The notes beneath the pieces were generated by a model. It was not told the DNA's origin and did no database searches. It worked only from the letters and a program-made list of their open reading frames with translations. From the NCBI RefSeq assembly GCF_039522585.1, contig NZ_BAAADR010000021.1: DNA of 64,000 bases. One strand, written 5' to 3'. Shown here piece by piece: positions 16,797-25,716 of this stretch (positions are counted from its first letter, which is position 1; each line of letters begins with the position of its first letter). The position numbers and the translations under genes are program-made. The stretch is from Bisbaumannia salifodinae (GTDB lineage Bacteria > Pseudomonadota > Gammaproteobacteria > Pseudomonadales > Halomonadaceae).

Positions 16797-17069
16797 ATGA
16801 CCCAGACCGTGATGTGCCGCAAGTACCAGCAGGAGCTGGAAGCCCTGCCCTTTCCGCCACTGCCCGGCAAGAAGGGCCAGGAGATCCAGGCCACCGTCTC
16901 CAAGCGCGCCTGGGAGGAGTGGCAGGCCCTGCAGACCCGGCTGATCAACGAGAAGCACCTCAATATGCTCGACCCGGAGGCGCGGGCCTACCTGATGGAG
17001 CAACTGGAGCGCTTCCTGGACAACCGCGACACCGACCAGGCGGAAGGCTATGTGCCCCCCTCGAACTAG
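16797..17069 (+). CDS. yggX: Fe(2+)-trafficking/oxidative damage protection protein YggX
   Basis: A 90-residue protein with the family signature: Cys7 in VMCRKYQ, LPFPPLPGKKGQEI and SKRAWEEWQALQTRLINEK. YggX protects iron-sulfur proteins from oxidative damage and is SoxRS-controlled in enterics. AGGAGA lies 6 bases before the ATG. It usually follows mutY directly, so the inserted foldback element at 16628-16782 may have separated it from its promoter or given it a new one. Confidence 0.95.
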   Translation: MTQTVMCRKYQQELEALPFPPLPGKKGQEIQATVSKRAWEEWQALQTRLINEKHLNMLDPEARAYLMEQLERFLDNRDTDQAEGYVPPSN

Positions 17070-17096
17070 GCCGCCAAGGTTTTGAAAGAAAAAGGC

Positions 17097-17125
17097 TTGA
17101 CCGGAAGAAAGCTTTCTAGTTAAAT
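17097..17125 (+). promoter_or_regulatory. Sigma-70 promoter of the tRNA-Phe/Gln/Thr operon
   Basis: TTGACC (17097-17102) and TTAAAT (17120-17125) with exactly 17 bases between. Transcription would start near 17132, about ten bases before tRNA-Phe. Confidence 0.8.
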
Positions 17126-17142
17126 ACGTCTCCGTTGGCAGG

Positions 17143-17218
17143 GGCCAGATAGCTCAGTCGGTAGAGCAGGGGATTGAAAATCCCCGTGTCGGGGGTTCGA
17201 TTCCCTCTCTGGCCACCA
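17143..17218 (+). tRNA. tRNA-Phe (GAA)
   Basis: 76 bases. The acceptor stem GGCCAGA pairs with TCTGGCC. Anticodon GAA lies in the loop of GGGGATTGAAAATCCCC, the T loop is GTTCGATTC, and CCA is encoded (17216-17218). First of three tRNAs in one unit. Confidence 0.97.
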
Positions 17219-17224
17219 CGCTGC

Positions 17225-17299
17225 TGGGGTATCGCCAAGTGGTAAGGCACCGGTTTTTGGTATCGGCATGCGCAGGTTCGAATCCTGCTACCCCAGCCA
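17225..17299 (+). tRNA. tRNA-Gln (TTG)
   Basis: 75 bases. The acceptor stem TGGGGTA pairs with TACCCCA. Anticodon TTG lies in the loop of CCGGTTTTTGGTATCGG, the T arm has GTTCGAATC, and CCA is encoded. It begins six bases after tRNA-Phe. Confidence 0.96.
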
Positions 17300-17361
17300 T
17301 TCGCCAACCCAGTTTCTCGTAGCACTGTACATACGGTGCAGGATTGCAAGGCAGTGCCCAA

Positions 17362-17437
<76 letters not shown>

Positions 17438-17478
17438 ACGAAATTGCAATCCGATCAACACCGTATGCACATCAGAAG

Positions 17479-17502
17479 AGTCGCCCATGAGGCGGCTTTT
17501 TT
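17479..17502 (+). terminator. Terminator of the tRNA operon
   Basis: A 7-bp stem with one G-T pair (17479-17485 with 17491-17497), a CATGA loop and a six-T run. It lies 41 bases after tRNA-Thr. Between here and ectD at 17693 I see no gene or clear structure. Confidence 0.85.
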
Positions 17503-17692
17503 GTGCTTGCCGACAAAACGTCGACATCTTGCCCACAGGGTACTCGCCGCCCGTCCGGGCGGACTTGAAAGCCGCTTCCGGTGCCCCTACCTCGGTAACG
17601 CTGCGCCCGGATTGTCGGCGCACTTTCGGCACTTCACCGTACTGCCGGACTGAACCTGAGAACCCGATCACGAGCCTCTGGAGGTGATTTGG

Positions 17693-18628
17693 ATGTCAGT
17701 ACAGACCGCATCCCGTACCGCTAACACCCCCCTGAACCAGCACCAGGACCCCTATCCCACCCGGCTGGCGCGGCCCCTCGACATGCCCTGGCTGAAGCGC
17801 CAGGAGGCGGTGGTCAAGGGGCGTGACCTGGACGGCCCCCTCGGCGCGGCCGAGCTCGACGAGTTCGAGGACAAGGGCTTCCTCTTCGAGCCCGATTTCC
17901 TCGACGCTGAGGAGGTCGAGGCGCTGCGCGAGGAGCTGGCCGCCCTGCTGGATCGGGACGACTTCCGCGGCGAGGAGTTCGCCGTCACCGAGCCGCACAG
18001 CCAGGAGATCCGCTCGCTGTTCGCGGTGCACTTCCTCTCCGAGCGCCTCCGGCGCCTGACGGAGGATCCGCGCCTCACCCGGCGGGTCGCACAGATCCTC
18101 GGCGGCGAGGCCTATGTGCATCAGTCGCGGATCAACTACAAGCCGGGCTTCGAGGGCCAGGGCTTCGCCTGGCACTCCGACTTCGAGACCTGGCACGCCG
18201 AGGATGGCATGCCGGCCATGCATGCGGTCAGCGCCTCCATCGTCCTGACCGAGAACCACGCCTTCAACGGCCCACTGATGCTGATCCCCGGCTCCCATCG
18301 GGTCTTCGTGCCCTGCCTGGGGGAGACCCCGGAGGCTCATCACAGGCAGTCCCTCAAGCGGCAACGCTTCGGGGTGCCGGGCCGCGAGGCGCTGAGCCGA
18401 CTGATTCGGCGTGGCGGCATCGAGGCGCCCACGGGGGCCGCCGGCGGCCTGCTACTGTTCGACTGCAATGTGCTGCACGGCTCCAATGCCAATATGTCGC
18501 CGGACCCGCGCAGCAACGTCTTCTTCGTCTTCAATCGTCGCGACAACGCCTGCGTGGCCCCCTATGCGGCCAAGGCGCCGCGTCCCGACTTCCTGGCCCA
18601 TCGCCCGGGATCCGGCTGGTCGCCCTGA
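17693..18628 (+). CDS. ectD: Ectoine hydroxylase
   Basis: EctD (ThpD) converts the compatible solute ectoine to 5-hydroxyectoine with Fe(II), oxygen and 2-oxoglutarate. The 311-residue protein has the iron ligands His161 and Asp163 in FAWHSDFETWH and His262 in CNVLHGSNANMSP, plus the family signature around 161-180. GGAGGTG lies 7 bases before the ATG at 17693, which favours it over the GTG at 17684. ectABC are not in the window, so this is a stand-alone ectD as often found in Halomonadaceae. Known ectD genes are induced by salt and heat; no promoter is obvious here. Confidence 0.96.
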   Translation: MSVQTASRTANTPLNQHQDPYPTRLARPLDMPWLKRQEAVVKGRDLDGPLGAAELDEFEDKGFLFEPDFLDAEEVEALREELAALLDRDDFRGEEFAVTEPHSQEIRSLFAVHFLSERLRRLTEDPRLTRRVAQILGGEAYVHQSRINYKPGFEGQGFAWHSDFETWHAEDGMPAMHAVSASIVLTENHAFNGPLMLIPGSHRVFVPCLGETPEAHHRQSLKRQRFGVPGREALSRLIRRGGIEAPTGAAGGLLLFDCNVLHGSNANMSPDPRSNVFFVFNRRDNACVAPYAAKAPRPDFLAHRPGSGWSP

Positions 18629-18724
18629 GGGGCGTCGGCCGGCCTCCCGGTGGCGCCGGAATCGGGTAGACTGTGGTCAATCCCGCGGCGCCTCGGCGCC
18701 GCCGCTGCCTGCTCAGGAGACCCC

Positions 18725-19390
18725 ATGCGCTTCGTACCCCGCTTCACCGATGGCCAGGACTTTTCCCAGGCGCTCGGCAAGATCGTCTGCGTCGGCCGCA
18801 ACTACGTCGACCATGCCAAGGAACTGGACAACCCGGTACCCAGCGAGCCGCTGCTGTTCATGAAGCCGGCCACCAGCGCCGTGGCCCTGGACGAGCCCAT
18901 CGATGCCCCCTTCTCCCGGGGCGAGGTGCACTTCGAGACCGAGCTGGCGCTGCTGATCGGCGAGACCCTGAGCGATGCCACCGCCGCCGAGGCGGAGCGC
19001 GGCGTGGTGGGGATCGGCCTGGCCCTGGATCTCACCCTGCGCGACGTCCAGTCGCGCCTCAAGGAGAAGGGCCACCCCTGGGAGGTCGCCAAGGCCTTCG
19101 ACGGGGCCTGCCCGCTGTCGAACTTCCTGCGCCTGGAGCGGGTGCCCAACTGGAGCGCCCTGACCTTCAGCCTGGATATCGACGGCGAGCGTCGCCAGTA
19201 TGGCGAGGGCGCCGACATGATCTTCCCGGTGGCCACCCTGCTGGCCGAGATCAGCCGCCACTTCACCCTGGAGCCGGGAGACGTGGTGATCACCGGCACC
19301 CCCGCCGGGGTCGGCGAGCTGCCCCGGGGCAGCGAGCTGCACTTTACCCTGACCGGCGGCCTGGAAGTGGTCACCCGAGTCGTCGACTAG
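18725..19390 (+). CDS. Fumarylacetoacetate hydrolase family protein (YcgM-like)
   Basis: A 221-residue single-domain FAH-fold enzyme. It has the start IVCVGRNYVDHAKEL, the metal-binding acidic residues in HFETELALLIG, and DLTLRDVQSRLKEKGHPWEVAKAFD, ending with GDVVITGTPAGVG. Short members of this family act as acylpyruvases or oxaloacetate decarboxylases; which one cannot be told here. GGAGA precedes the ATG. It lies 96 bases after ectD on the same strand. Confidence 0.88.
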   Translation: MRFVPRFTDGQDFSQALGKIVCVGRNYVDHAKELDNPVPSEPLLFMKPATSAVALDEPIDAPFSRGEVHFETELALLIGETLSDATAAEAERGVVGIGLALDLTLRDVQSRLKEKGHPWEVAKAFDGACPLSNFLRLERVPNWSALTFSLDIDGERRQYGEGADMIFPVATLLAEISRHFTLEPGDVVITGTPAGVGELPRGSELHFTLTGGLEVVTRVVD

Positions 19391-19424
19391 GGCCCGACGC
19401 CGGCAAGGCCCAGCAAACGCAGGA

Positions 19425-19450
19425 GGGCCCGCAGCAACGCTGCGGGGCCC
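19425..19450. terminator. Hairpin between the FAH gene and speA
   Basis: An 11-bp stem with one bulged G (19425-19435 with 19439-19450) and an AAC loop. It sits between two convergent genes and next to an undetermined base at 19453, so the local sequence may not be complete. Confidence 0.65.
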
Positions 19451-19452
19451 CC

Positions 19453-19453
19453 N
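19453..19453. other. Undetermined base (N) at the speA 3' end
   Basis: The only N in the window. It lies directly after the last recognisable speA codon and before a GC-rich hairpin, and probably marks an unresolved or collapsed stretch. Confidence 0.95.
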
Positions 19454-21316
19454 ATCCTCCAGGAAGGCCTCCCGCTCGTCGGCCTCCAGGCCACTGGCCG
19501 CCAGTTGGCCGGCCAGGTGGCGGCGCAGCACCTCGGTATCGAAGTTCACGTGGCGCAGCACCTGGGCCACGGTATCGCCATGGATCGCCTCGGAGAGCGC
19601 CCAGCGGCCGTCGCCGTCCAGGGCGGCGTCCACCGAGTCGGTGTCGCCGAACAGGTTGTGCAGGTCGCCGAGGATCTCCTGGTAGGCCCCCACCAGGAAG
19701 AAGCCCAGCAGCTTCTCCTCGTCGTCGGCCCACTCCGGCAGCGGCAGGGTGGTCTCCACGCCTTCGCCGTCGACGTAGTTGTCGATGCGGCCGTCGCTGT
19801 CGCAGGTGATGTCCTGGACCACGGCGCGGCGGGTCGGCTCGCGATCCAGGCCGCTCAGCGGCAGCACCGGGAAGATCTGGCGGATGCCCCAGACGTCGGG
19901 CACCGACTGGAACAGCGAGAAGTTGACGAACAGCTTGTCGGCGAGCTTCTCGGCCAGCTCATCGAGGATCTCGCGGTGGGCGCGGTTGCGGGTATTGAGG
20001 CGCTCGCGCAGGCGCTCGCAGGCGGCGAAGTAGATCGCCTCGCCCTCGGCCCGGGCCTCGATGCCGGCCAGGCCCATCACGAAGCGGTCCTGCAACTCGC
20101 CGATGGCCTGGACCAGGTCGTGGTAGGCCTCCACCAGGCCGCGGGGCTCGCGCATCGCCTCCAGGCGATCATGCACCCGACGCAGCTCGTCCACCTGGGG
20201 ATCGCCCTCGACCCGCGGTTCCGGCGCCCGGGTGGGGGTGCGCTCCTCACCGATCACATCGGCGATCAGCACCGCATGGTGGGCGGTCAGGGCGCGCCCC
20301 GACTCGCTGATCAGGTGGGGGTGGGGCAGCCCCTGATCCTCACAGGCCTGGCGGAAGGCCCAGACCACGTTGCTGGCGTACTCGCGCATGGAGTAGTTGA
20401 TGGAGAACTCGCTGCGTGAGCGGGTGCCCTCGTAGTCGATGCCCAGGCCGCCGCCCACGTCCACGGTGTCCACCGGGGCGCCCAGCTCCCGCAGGCTCTG
20501 GTAGAAGCGCGCGCACTCGCGCAGGCCGCGCTGGATATCGCGGATATTGGCGATCTGCGAACCCAGGTGGAAGTGCACCAGTTGCAGGCTGGCCAGGGCG
20601 TCGCTCTGCTCCAGGCGCTCCACCACGCCGAGCACCTGGCTGGCGGTCAGGCCGAACTTGGACTTCTCGCCGCCGGTGTCCTGCCACTTGCCGCGGCCCA
20701 CCGAGGCGAGGCGGGCGCGCAGGCCGATGCGTGGCTTGACCTTCAGGCGCTCGGCCTCCTCGAGGATGATGTCCAGTTCGGAGAACTTCTCCACCACCAG
20801 GTAGACCCGATGGCCGAGCTTCTCGCCCATCAGCGCCAGGCGCACGTACTCGCGATCCTTGTAGCCGTTGCAGACGATCAGCGAGGAGCCGTCGCCGGAC
20901 AGCGCCAACACCGCCAGCAGCTCCGGCTTGCTGCCCGCCTCCAGGCCGACCCGGCCGTGACCGCGCTCCTGGGTGGCGAGGATCTCCTCCACCACCCGGC
21001 GCTGCTGGTTGACCTTGATCGGGTAGACGGCGGTATAGCCACCGTCGTACCGCTCCTCGCGCATGGCTAAGTCGAAGGCGGCGCAGAGCTGCTCGACCCG
21101 GTCATGCAGGATATCGGAGAAGCGCACCAGCACCGGCAGGCGCAGGCCCGCCTCGCGCAGCTGGCTCACCAGGCCGCGCAGCGGCAGGGCCGGGCCCTCG
21201 ATCTCGCTGCCCAGCGGGCGGACCAGGGCCTGGCCGCTATCGTCCACATCGAAATAGCCGCTGCCCCACTGGTCGATATTGTAGGTGCGGCGCGCCTTGG
21301 CGGCGGGTGAGGTCAT
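19454..21316 (-). CDS. speA: Biosynthetic arginine decarboxylase (C-terminus cut by an undetermined base)
   Basis: SpeA decarboxylates arginine to agmatine, the first step of the agmatine route to putrescine. 621 codons can be read, with the PLP lysine at Lys101 in AVYPIKVNQ and the glycine-rich LVHFHLGSQIAN and VDVGGGLGIDYEGTRS blocks. Homologues are about 630-640 residues and end in a conserved acidic tail. Here the frame meets the N after EAFLED and then reads nonsense, so roughly the last dozen residues are missing from the assembly or the gene is broken. Its start overlaps thrB by 4 bp. Confidence 0.9.
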
Positions 21317-22275
21317 GGCTGGCTCCGTTCGGGCAAGGGTAGGGCGCCGTGCTGGATGCGCTCCAGCAGGATGCTACGGAACTGCTGCGGATCATGGGGC
21401 GTCAGGTCGTGGGCCGGCGGGTCCACATAGACCACCAGCAGCCGCGACAGCCAGTAGCGCAGGGCGGTGAGGCGCAGCATCATCGGCCATACCTTGCGCT
21501 CCTCGTCGCTGAGCGGGCGGCGGTCCTGGTAGGCGCCGAGCAGCGCCTCGTAGCGGGCCGCGTCCAGGCGACCCTGCGCGTCGCAGGCCCAGTCGTTGAT
21601 GACGATGGCCAGGTCGAAGAGCAGGTCGCCGGTGCAGCCATTGTAGAAGTCGATCAGCCCGCCCAGGCGATCTCCCTCGAAGAGGGTGTTGTCGCGGAAG
21701 AGGTCGCCGTGCAGGGCGCCCTGGGGCAGGCTCGAGGCGTCGCCGAAGACGCCCTGGTAGGTCTCCACCTCGTCCTTCATCAGCGCCTGATCCTCCGGCG
21801 ACAGATAGACCAGCACCCGGTGGTGCATGGCCACCAGCCAGTTCAGGTCGCGGGGATTGGGACGGTGCCCCGGGAAGTGGCGGGAGACCGCATGCAGGCG
21901 CCCCAGGGCATCGCCCAGGGCCCGGCACTGGGCCAGGTTGGGGGCCTTGGGGTGCTTGCCGGGCAGGCGCGGGAAGAGCAGTGCCGGCTTGCCGGCCAGG
22001 CTCTGCAGGGCCGTGCCGTTGCGGTCGTGCAAGGGGCCCGGGACCGGCAGGCGGTGCTCGTCCAGGTAGTCGAGCAGCTCGACGAAGAAGGGCAGCTCCT
22101 CGTGCTCGCCCTGCTCGAACAGGGTCAGCACCAGCTCACGGCGATCCGTGGTGACGAAGTAGGTGGTGTTCTCGGTGCCGCCGGCCACGCCCTCGAGTCG
22201 GGTCAGGGTGCCGGCATCGAAGCGTTCCAGAAAGTCTGCGACCTGAGTCTCGCTCAGCGGGGTGAATACGGCCAT
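21313..22275 (-). CDS. thrB: Homoserine kinase (choline-kinase-like fold)
   Basis: This ThrB type phosphorylates homoserine in threonine synthesis and belongs to the aminoglycoside-phosphotransferase/choline-kinase fold, not the GHMP family of enterics. Its 320 residues include the family start MAVFTPLSETQVADFL, GTENTTYFV near 33-41, the catalytic HGDLFRDN (189-196) and the metal-binding LIDFYNG (207-213). Pseudomonads carry the same gene next to polA and a DUF2782 gene, as here. The 4-bp overlap with speA couples translation. Confidence 0.88.
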   Translation of the reverse strand: MAVFTPLSETQVADFLERFDAGTLTRLEGVAGGTENTTYFVTTDRRELVLTLFEQGEHEELPFFVELLDYLDEHRLPVPGPLHDRNGTALQSLAGKPALLFPRLPGKHPKAPNLAQCRALGDALGRLHAVSRHFPGHRPNPRDLNWLVAMHHRVLVYLSPEDQALMKDEVETYQGVFGDASSLPQGALHGDLFRDNTLFEGDRLGGLIDFYNGCTGDLLFDLAIVINDWACDAQGRLDAARYEALLGAYQDRRPLSDEERKVWPMMLRLTALRYWLSRLLVVYVDPPAHDLTPHDPQQFRSILLERIQHGALPLPERSQP

Positions 22276-22385
22276 GAGTCTCTCGCCCGGATTATCAGGC
22301 CGCCTATTGTACTCGCTTGCCCGGGTGATGCATCCCTGCTGATATGGCTCTCGAGCCTATCTCAGCCAGTACACTTTCCTGCTCT

Positions 22386-22516
22386 GAGGCCCGGGGCTAC
22401 CCTGGGGGCAGGCCGTCGCGGGGCGCTGTAAACCCTTCCCTGGGCGCTACTTTTGCCATCCCTGGCAAAAAACCCCGCTCCATCCTGCCCCCAGCGCCCC
22501 TTAGCCATTCCAGGAG
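22386..22516 (+). repeat. Dispersed structured repeat, copy B
   Basis: 131 bp closely matching 5151-5280 (inverted) and 48810-48940. The outer helix is CTGGGGGCAGG (22402-22412) with CCTGCCCCCAG (22484-22494). A second helix is GCGGGG (22418-22423) with CCCCGC (22473-22478). The central hairpin is TTTTGCCA (22451-22458) with TGGCAAAA (22463-22470), loop TCCC. It fills most of the gap between thrB and the DUF2782 gene and holds no gene. Confidence 0.88.
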
Positions 22517-22532
22517 TATGGACCGAGGGGGC

Positions 22533-22799
22533 TTAACGCTCTTGTACCCAGGCGGGGATCTCCACGCCGTTGCCGGCCTGACGCTGGAAATTGCCGTCGC
22601 CGTTGCGATCCACCAGGAAGTAGTGCTCGCCCTGGGCGGGGCGCACCTCGATGGCGTAGAGCTGGCCGTTGAGGCGGTATTCGCGCAGCGTGCGCTGGGC
22701 CTCCTGGCGCTCGGTGACCTGCGGCGCCTGGGCCGTGGCGCTGCCTGAGGCGAGGAGGGCGGCAAGTCCCAGGGCGAGGAGCGGGCGGGGCAATGGCAT
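22533..22799 (-). CDS. DUF2782 periplasmic protein
   Basis: An 88-residue protein with a signal peptide (MPLPRPLLALGLAALLASG, cleaved near residue 24). A small mature domain contains EYRLNGQLYAIEVRPAQG and YFLVDRNGDGNF. This matches the DUF2782 family found beside polA and thrB in Pseudomonas and relatives; its role is unknown. GGAGGT precedes the ATG at 22799. It is divergent from polA across 153 bp. Confidence 0.85.
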   Translation of the reverse strand: MPLPRPLLALGLAALLASGSATAQAPQVTERQEAQRTLREYRLNGQLYAIEVRPAQGEHYFLVDRNGDGNFQRQAGNGVEIPAWVQER

Positions 22800-22952
22800 A
22801 ACGACCTCCGAGGTTAAGAAACGCCGTTCGTAGTATAGGACCCCGACTTGCCCGGGGGAATTCCCCGCGTGATGGCGTCCCGGCCTGACGCGGCCGCCGC
22901 CGCTGCGTATCATGGGCCCACGATATTGCCGCCGCAACTGGATATTCCGCCC

Positions 22953-25715
22953 ATGGCCAAGCCCCCCATCGTTCTCGTCGACGGTTCCTCCTACCTCTAT
23001 CGCGCCTTCCATGCGCTGCCGCCCCTGACCACCTCCAAGGGGCAGCCCAGCGGCGCGGTCAAGGGGGTGCTCAATATGCTCAAGAGCCTGATCAAGGAGT
23101 ACCCGGACAGCCCCATGGCGGTGGTCTTCGATGCCAAGGGCAAGACCTTCCGCGACGACCTCTACGCCGAGTACAAGGCCCAGCGCCCGCCCATGCCGGA
23201 CGACCTGCGCGCCCAGGTGGCGCCGCTCCACGACTGCATCCGCGCCCTGGGGCTGCCGCTGCTGTGCATCGAGGGGGTCGAGGCGGATGACGTCATCGGT
23301 ACCCTGGCCCGCCATGCCACCGAGGCCGGCCGCGACGCGGTGATCTCCACCGGCGACAAGGACATGGCCCAACTGGTCAATCGGCATATCACCCTGGTCA
23401 ATACCATGAAGGGCGAGACCCTGGACGAGGCCGGAGTGGAGGAGAAGTTCGGCCTGCCGCCGTCGCTGATCATCGACTTCCTGGCCCTGATGGGTGACAA
23501 GGTGGATAACATCCCCGGCGTGCCCGGGGTCGGCGAGAAGACCGCCCTCGGCCTGCTGCAGGGCATGGGCGGCGGCCTGGAGGCGATCTACGCCGACCTG
23601 GAGACGGTCGCCAGCCTGGGCTTTCGCGGCGCCAAGACCCTGCCCAAGAAGCTCGAGGCGAATCGCGACCAGGCCTTCCTTTCCTATCAACTGGCCACCA
23701 TCAAGACCGACTGCGAGCTGCCGGTGGGCCTCGACGACCTGGATATCGCCCACCCGGAGCGCGACCGGCTGGTGGAGCTCTACCGGGAGCTGGAGTTCAA
23801 GACCTGGCTGGCGGAGCTGCTCGAGGGCAAGGACGAGGGCGTCGATGACGTGGCCACGGGCACCTCGGCCGCGGCGGAGGGCGAGGCGTCCCCGACGAGC
23901 GCCCAGCGCCAGGACAGCGTGATCCTCGAGCAGGGCGACTTCGATGCCTGGCTGGCGCGCCTGGAGGCCGCCGAGACCTTCTGCTTCGACCTGGAGACCA
24001 CCAGCCTCGACTATATGCAGGCGGAGATCGTCGGCGTGGGGCTGGCGCTCGCGCCCGGTGAGGCGGCCTATATCCCCCTGGCCCACGACTACCTGGATGC
24101 CCCGGCCCAGCTCGACCGGCAGGCGGTGCTCGAGGCCCTCAAGCCGCTCTGGGAGGACCCCGCCAAGGGCAAGATCGGCCAGAACCTCAAGTACGATATC
24201 TCGGTGCTGGCCAACTACGCTATCCGCGTGGTGGGGCCGCTGACCGACACCATGCTGGAGTCGTATGTGCTGGACTCCACCGCCACCCGCCACGACATGG
24301 ACTCCCTGGCGCTGAAGTACCTGGGCGAGAAGACCACCTCCTTCGAGGAGGTCGCCGGCAAGGGTGCCAAGCAGCTCACCTTCAACCAGATCGCCCTGGA
24401 GCAGGCGGTGCCCTATGCCTGCGAGGACGTGGATATCACCCTGCGCCTGCACCAGACCCTGCGCCCGCGCCTGGAGGCGGAGGGGCGCCTGGCCGAGGTG
24501 CTCGATACGCTGGAGCGGCCCTTGATCCCGGTGCTGTCGCGCATGGAGCGCCATGGCGTGGCCCTGGATGCCCAGCGCCTGCATGAACAGAGCCGGGAGC
24601 TGGCGACGCGCATCCAGGCCCTGGAGGCCGAGGCCTATGAGCTCGCCGGCCGCGAGTTCAACCTGAGCTCCCCCAAGCAGCTGGGTCAGATCCTCTTCGA
24701 GGAGCAGAAGATCCCGGTGCTCAAGAAGACCCCCAAAGGGGCGCCGTCCACCGCCGAGGCGGTGCTCGAGGAGCTGGCCCTCGACTACCCGCTGCCCAAG
24801 GTGATCATGGAGCACCGCGGCCTGGCCAAGCTGCGCTCCACCTACACCGACAAGCTGCCGCGGCTGGTCAACAAGGCCACCGGGCGGCTGCATACCAGCT
24901 ATCACCAGGCGGTCACCGCCACCGGGCGGCTCTCCTCCTCGGACCCCAACCTGCAGAATATTCCCATCCGCACGGAAGAGGGACGCAAGATCCGCCAGGC
25001 CTTCGTGGCGCGTCCCGGCTACCGCATCGTCGCCGCCGACTACTCGCAGATCGAGCTGCGCATCATGGCCCATCTCTCCGAGGACCAGGGGCTGCTGAAC
25101 GCCTTCGCCGAGGGACGCGATATCCACGCCGCCACCGCCGCCGAGGTCTTCGGGGTACCCCTGGACAAGGTCTCCCCGGACCAGCGGCGCAGCGCCAAGG
25201 CGATCAACTTCGGGCTGATCTATGGCATGAGCGCCTGGGGGCTGTCGCGCCAGCTGCACCTGGAGCGCAACCAGGCGCAGACCTATATCGAGCGCTACTT
25301 CGACCGCTACCCCGGGGTGGCTCGCTATATGGAACGCATCCGCGCCCAGGCCGCCGAGGAGGGCTATGTGGAGACCGTCTTCGGCCGGCGCCTCTACCTG
25401 CCGGAGATCCATGCCCAGAACCGCGCCCGCCGCCAGGGCGCCGAGCGCACCGCCATCAATGCCCCCATGCAGGGCACCGCCGCGGATATCATCAAGCGCG
25501 CCATGATCGAGGTGGATGCCTGGCTGCGGCAGGCCGAGGACGTCGACGCCTGGATGGTGATGCAGGTCCACGACGAACTGGTCTTCGAGGTGGCCGAGGC
25601 CCAGGTGGACGACTTTATCGCGGCGGTGAAGGCGCGCATGACCGCCGCCGCCGAGCTGCGCGTGCCGCTGATCGTCGAGGCCGAGAGCGGCGCCAACTGG
25701 GACGAGGCCCACTAG
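22953..25715 (+). CDS. polA: DNA polymerase I
   Basis: The 920-residue protein has all three parts. The 5' nuclease domain starts IVLVDGSSYLYRAFHALP. The 3'-5' proofreading domain keeps its metal residues (FDLETTSLDY). The polymerase domain has motif A DYSQIELRIMAHLS, motif B RRSAKAINFGLIYG and motif C QVHDELVFEV. It fills gaps in repair and removes Okazaki primers. The ATG at 22953 matches the conserved N-terminus; an upstream in-frame extension to 22848 is unconserved and lacks a ribosome site. Confidence 0.97.
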   Translation: MAKPPIVLVDGSSYLYRAFHALPPLTTSKGQPSGAVKGVLNMLKSLIKEYPDSPMAVVFDAKGKTFRDDLYAEYKAQRPPMPDDLRAQVAPLHDCIRALGLPLLCIEGVEADDVIGTLARHATEAGRDAVISTGDKDMAQLVNRHITLVNTMKGETLDEAGVEEKFGLPPSLIIDFLALMGDKVDNIPGVPGVGEKTALGLLQGMGGGLEAIYADLETVASLGFRGAKTLPKKLEANRDQAFLSYQLATIKTDCELPVGLDDLDIAHPERDRLVELYRELEFKTWLAELLEGKDEGVDDVATGTSAAAEGEASPTSAQRQDSVILEQGDFDAWLARLEAAETFCFDLETTSLDYMQAEIVGVGLALAPGEAAYIPLAHDYLDAPAQLDRQAVLEALKPLWEDPAKGKIGQNLKYDISVLANYAIRVVGPLTDTMLESYVLDSTATRHDMDSLALKYLGEKTTSFEEVAGKGAKQLTFNQIALEQAVPYACEDVDITLRLHQTLRPRLEAEGRLAEVLDTLERPLIPVLSRMERHGVALDAQRLHEQSRELATRIQALEAEAYELAGREFNLSSPKQLGQILFEEQKIPVLKKTPKGAPSTAEAVLEELALDYPLPKVIMEHRGLAKLRSTYTDKLPRLVNKATGRLHTSYHQAVTATGRLSSSDPNLQNIPIRTEEGRKIRQAFVARPGYRIVAADYSQIELRIMAHLSEDQGLLNAFAEGRDIHAATAAEVFGVPLDKVSPDQRRSAKAINFGLIYGMSAWGLSRQLHLERNQAQTYIERYFDRYPGVARYMERIRAQAAEEGYVETVFGRRLYLPEIHAQNRARRQGAERTAINAPMQGTAADIIKRAMIEVDAWLRQAEDVDAWMVMQVHDELVFEVAEAQVDDFIAAVKARMTAAAELRVPLIVEAESGANWDEAH

Positions 25716-25716
25716 A

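Noticed and set aside
18713..19453. Continuation of the speA frame through the undetermined base to 18713
   Set aside because: Beyond the N the translation runs antisense to the FAH-family gene and resembles no decarboxylase; it is an artefact of the ambiguous codon.
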